Of a DNA stretch of 8,177 nt, positions 6,631-8,177 are shown piece by piece (within the stretch, counting starts at the first letter, position 1; every line of letters begins with the position of its first letter). The notes beneath the pieces were generated by a model. It searched no databases. It was given only the letters and a program-made list of their open reading frames with translations, and was not told where the DNA came from. This DNA comes from Actinobacteria bacterium RBG_16_64_13 (GTDB taxonomy: Bacteria > Actinomycetota > Thermoleophilia > RBG-16-64-13), in assembly GCA_001768675.1 (NCBI GenBank), contig MELN01000054.1:1-8177 (forward strand), in the 5' to 3' direction. Made by a program: the position numbers and the translations under genes.

Positions 6631-6975
6631 ATGCGCGATCTTGCCGACACGTTCAAAGCCCTCTCCGACGAGACCCGTCTGCAGATGATGGCTCTGCTGC
6701 TGGAGAACGACGAGCTCTGCGTCTGCGACTTCGTGGGCGCCTTGGGCCTCACGCAGTCGAAAGCCTCGCGCCACCTGCGCTACCTCTACAATGCCGGCCT
6801 TGTGAAGGACCGCCGCGAAGGCCTGTGGATGCACTACCGCATCTCACCTTCATCCACGGCGGAGCAACAGGCGGTCATGGACTCCCTCGCGCATGCGCTC
6901 GGAGCAGAGCGACGCCTCGAGTTGCAGCGACGCCTGACGGACTGGCAGCAGGGCAAGCCGGCCGCCTGCCAGTAG
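6631..6975 (+). CDS. arsR: ArsR/SmtB-family winged-helix repressor, arsenic-type
   Basis: A 114-residue dimeric transcriptional repressor. It opens with the family's LADTFKALSDETRLQMMALL helix pair. A metal-site motif, ELCVCDF, places Cys30 and Cys32 at the start of the DNA-binding region. The recognition helix region is TQSKASRHLRYLYNAGLV, followed by a beta wing KDRREGLWMHYRI. The Cys-Val-Cys motif is the As(III)/Sb(III) sensor of R773-type ArsR; the third cysteine of that motif is Val35 here. In the R773 protein the first two cysteines are the important ones, so arsenite response is still expected. A further Cys113 sits in the tail (PAACQ). ATG 6631 is preferred over GTG 6613 because GGGAG lies at 6622-6626 and GTG has no ribosome site. 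The gene is monocistronic on this strand and convergent with the phosphoesterase-arsM pair. Confidence 0.88.
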   Translation: MRDLADTFKALSDETRLQMMALLLENDELCVCDFVGALGLTQSKASRHLRYLYNAGLVKDRREGLWMHYRISPSSTAEQQAVMDSLAHALGAERRLELQRRLTDWQQGKPAACQ

Positions 6976-6992
6976 TCTCTCCCGGACCTCGC

Positions 6993-7022
6993 CTCGGCGC
7001 CTTGGCCACAACGGCCGCCGAG
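6993..7022. terminator. Bulged stem-loop between convergent arsR and phosphoesterase genes, possible terminator
   Basis: CTCGGC (6993-6998) pairs with GCCGAG (7017-7022), and GGCC (7004-7007) pairs with GGCC (7013-7016) around a 5-nt loop, ACAAC. Five unpaired bases (6999-7003) bulge on the left arm only. It lies 17 nt past the arsR stop and 28 nt past the phosphoesterase stop, where a bidirectional terminator would be expected. Neither side has a T-run, so intrinsic termination is doubtful. Confidence 0.3.
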
Positions 7023-7050
7023 TGCGGCGCCCCGGAGCGGCGACGACCCT

Positions 7051-7791
7051 CTAGCGGCCCTCCCGAAGAGCGGCGGCAAGCACCAAAGGTAGGCCCGCCG
7101 CTTCGACCGCCCGGGCCACAGTTTCCACGTCGTAGGCGACCCGAACGGTTTCCACCTCGACCGCCTCGATGGGCTTGACCGCCCGGCCGCGCGCCGTCCT
7201 CAGCACCGCATACGCCGCCATCGGGTCGCCATCTTTCGGCCGCCCAACCGAACCCACGTTGACAAACAGCACAGCGCCGAACCGGCGATGCCACGGGTCG
7301 TGGGTGTGACCGAAGACGAGCACGTCGTCCTTTTCCGCATCGGCCAGCCGCAGGAAGGTCCGCGCGTCGCGATCGCGCAGCAGGTACTCGTTGATCTTGC
7401 GCGGGCTGCCGTGGACCAAGTGAAGCCTGGTCCCGCCCAGCACGACGTGCCGTTCCCGGGGCAACTCCCGGAGCCAGGCCTTGCGCTCGTCGGTGACTTC
7501 CCCCACCGTGAAAGCGTAGGAGGCGTCGCCCACAGCCCGCGCCTCAGCCGTCGCGTAGGAGCATCCGCAATCCCCGCGCTTCCACCCCACGCCGTCGTCA
7601 TAGTTACCCGCGATGGTCGGGATGCGCTCCTGCCGAATGAGATCGATCACGCCGTTGGGATCGGGACCATAGCCCACGAGGTCGCCCAGGCAATAGACAT
7701 CGTCGATGCCGCGACCGCGAATATCGGCCAGCACAGCGTCGAGCGCCGGGCGATTGCCGTGGATGTCGGAGATGAAGGCCGCCGTCGCCAT
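7051..7791 (-). CDS. Calcineurin-like metallophosphoesterase (YfcE/MJ0936-type) linked to arsM
   Basis: A 246-residue cytoplasmic phosphoesterase with the full two-metal motif set: Asp9 and His11 (ISDIHGN), Asp37 (CLGDLVGYGP), Asn63 (AGNYDD), His127 (LVHGSP), and His162 and His164 (VFGHTH). The small size and the GDLVGYGP form place it in the YfcE/MJ0936-like branch of the superfamily, whose members hydrolyse phosphodiesters or phosphomonoesters; the substrate here is unknown. An insertion after Asn63 carries GDCGC, with Cys75 and Cys77 two residues apart, near the active-site side in sequence order. ATG 7791 follows the arsM stop by 4 bp, with AGGA just upstream, so the two genes are very probably translated from one transcript. 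That linkage suggests a role in the arsenic response, though this is inference from context. Confidence 0.9.
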   Translation of the reverse strand: MATAAFISDIHGNRPALDAVLADIRGRGIDDVYCLGDLVGYGPDPNGVIDLIRQERIPTIAGNYDDGVGWKRGDCGCSYATAEARAVGDASYAFTVGEVTDERKAWLRELPRERHVVLGGTRLHLVHGSPRKINEYLLRDRDARTFLRLADAEKDDVLVFGHTHDPWHRRFGAVLFVNVGSVGRPKDGDPMAAYAVLRTARGRAVKPIEAVEVETVRVAYDVETVARAVEAAGLPLVLAAALREGR

Positions 7792-7795
7792 GGTC

Positions 7796-8177
7796 CTATC
7801 CGCGCGGTTTGATCGCCCTGATCGATGCCGAAAGCACGTAGTCTTCCAGGGACGTCCCGGGTTCCCAATTGCGGATGAATTCCCGGCTCTCCTCTTTGGG
7901 CTGGATATCGATGCTCCCGAAGCCGGCCGCTTCCAGCATCGCTTGGACCTCGTCCACCCTGGCCGCCCCGGAGATACAGGCCGAGAGCTTGTCCATGTCC
8001 TCGAGCCACTCCTGTGGTAGCTCGGCCGTGGCCACCACGTCGCTCACTGCGATGCGGCCACCCGGCCGGAGCACGCGGAACGCCTCCCGGAACACCGCCG
8101 GCTTGTCAGGAGACAGGTTGATCACGCAGTTGGAGATGATCACATCCACCGTCCCGTCGGCCACCGGCAGGTGCTCG
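7796..8177 (-). CDS. arsM: Arsenite S-adenosylmethionine methyltransferase, C-terminal part (cut by window edge)
   Basis: The frame is open to the right edge, so only the last 126 residues are seen, ending at the TAG at 7798-7796. They begin EHLPVADGTVDVIISNCVINL, the late Rossmann-fold segment of class I SAM methyltransferases, continue with FREAFRVLRPGGRIAVSDVV, and end in an AGF-containing region. Two cysteines mark it as ArsM rather than a generic methyltransferase: Cys in SNCVINL and Cys in SACISGA, corresponding to two of the three As(III)-binding cysteines of characterised ArsM enzymes. The third, N-terminal one, and the SAM-binding GxGxG are outside the window. ArsM converts arsenite to methylated and volatile arsenicals. 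It is the upstream gene of the pair with the phosphoesterase; its promoter lies beyond the edge. Confidence 0.88.
   Translation of the reverse strand, partial: EHLPVADGTVDVIISNCVINLSPDKPAVFREAFRVLRPGGRIAVSDVVATAELPQEWLEDMDKLSACISGAARVDEVQAMLEAAGFGSIDIQPKEESREFIRNWEPGTSLEDYVLSASIRAIKPRG

Noticed and set aside
7288..7812. 174-codon forward open frame opposite the phosphoesterase
   Set aside because: The reverse strand carries all metallophosphoesterase motifs in order; the forward frame is a shadow with no domain.

Overview
The window is GC-rich bacterial DNA of about 8.2 kb, densely packed with genes on both strands. No mobile element, CRISPR array, tRNA or rRNA is visible. The best lineage clue is a secreted RCC1-repeat protein anchored by three S-layer homology (SLH) domains. 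That architecture suggests a cell-wall or S-layer bacterium of the broad Terrabacteria type, for example a deep-branching actinomycete, Armatimonadota, Chloroflexota or Bacillota relative. The lineage is an inference, and nothing here fixes the phylum.

Layout. Positions 1-148 (minus) hold the N-terminal end of a metallo-beta-lactamase-fold protein that runs off the left edge. Divergent from it is a two-gene nitrogen operon on the plus strand: an Amt ammonium channel (292-1524), then a PII signalling protein (1544-1885). Facing it across only 15 bp is the RCC1/SLH surface protein (1901-3712, minus). Divergent from that gene is a cytoplasmic NYN-domain nuclease with a C-terminal LOTUS/OST-HTH domain (3906-4667, plus). 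A soluble PAS/histidine kinase/receiver hybrid follows on the minus strand (4769-6382). The right end is arsenic-related: an ArsR repressor on plus (6631-6975), convergent with a minus-strand pair made of a 3'-complete, 5'-truncated ArsM arsenite methyltransferase (7796-8177) and a calcineurin-like phosphoesterase (7051-7791) 4 bp downstream of it.

How the genes work together. Amt and PII form the standard ammonium-uptake and sensing pair, with PII expected to plug the channel when nitrogen is plentiful. This PII lacks the usual T-loop tyrosine 51, so the common uridylylation or adenylylation switch is probably absent. ArsR, ArsM and perhaps the phosphoesterase form an arsenic-response module whose remaining genes and main promoter probably lie beyond the right edge. 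The surface protein, the NYN-LOTUS protein and the hybrid kinase look like independent single-gene units.

I found no clearly new multi-gene system. The points most worth checking are the altered PII T-loop, the seven exactly 50-residue RCC1 blades split into two types, the ArsM-phosphoesterase pair with a Cys-Gly-Cys motif, and an open reading frame extending 74 codons upstream of the kinase without a start codon.
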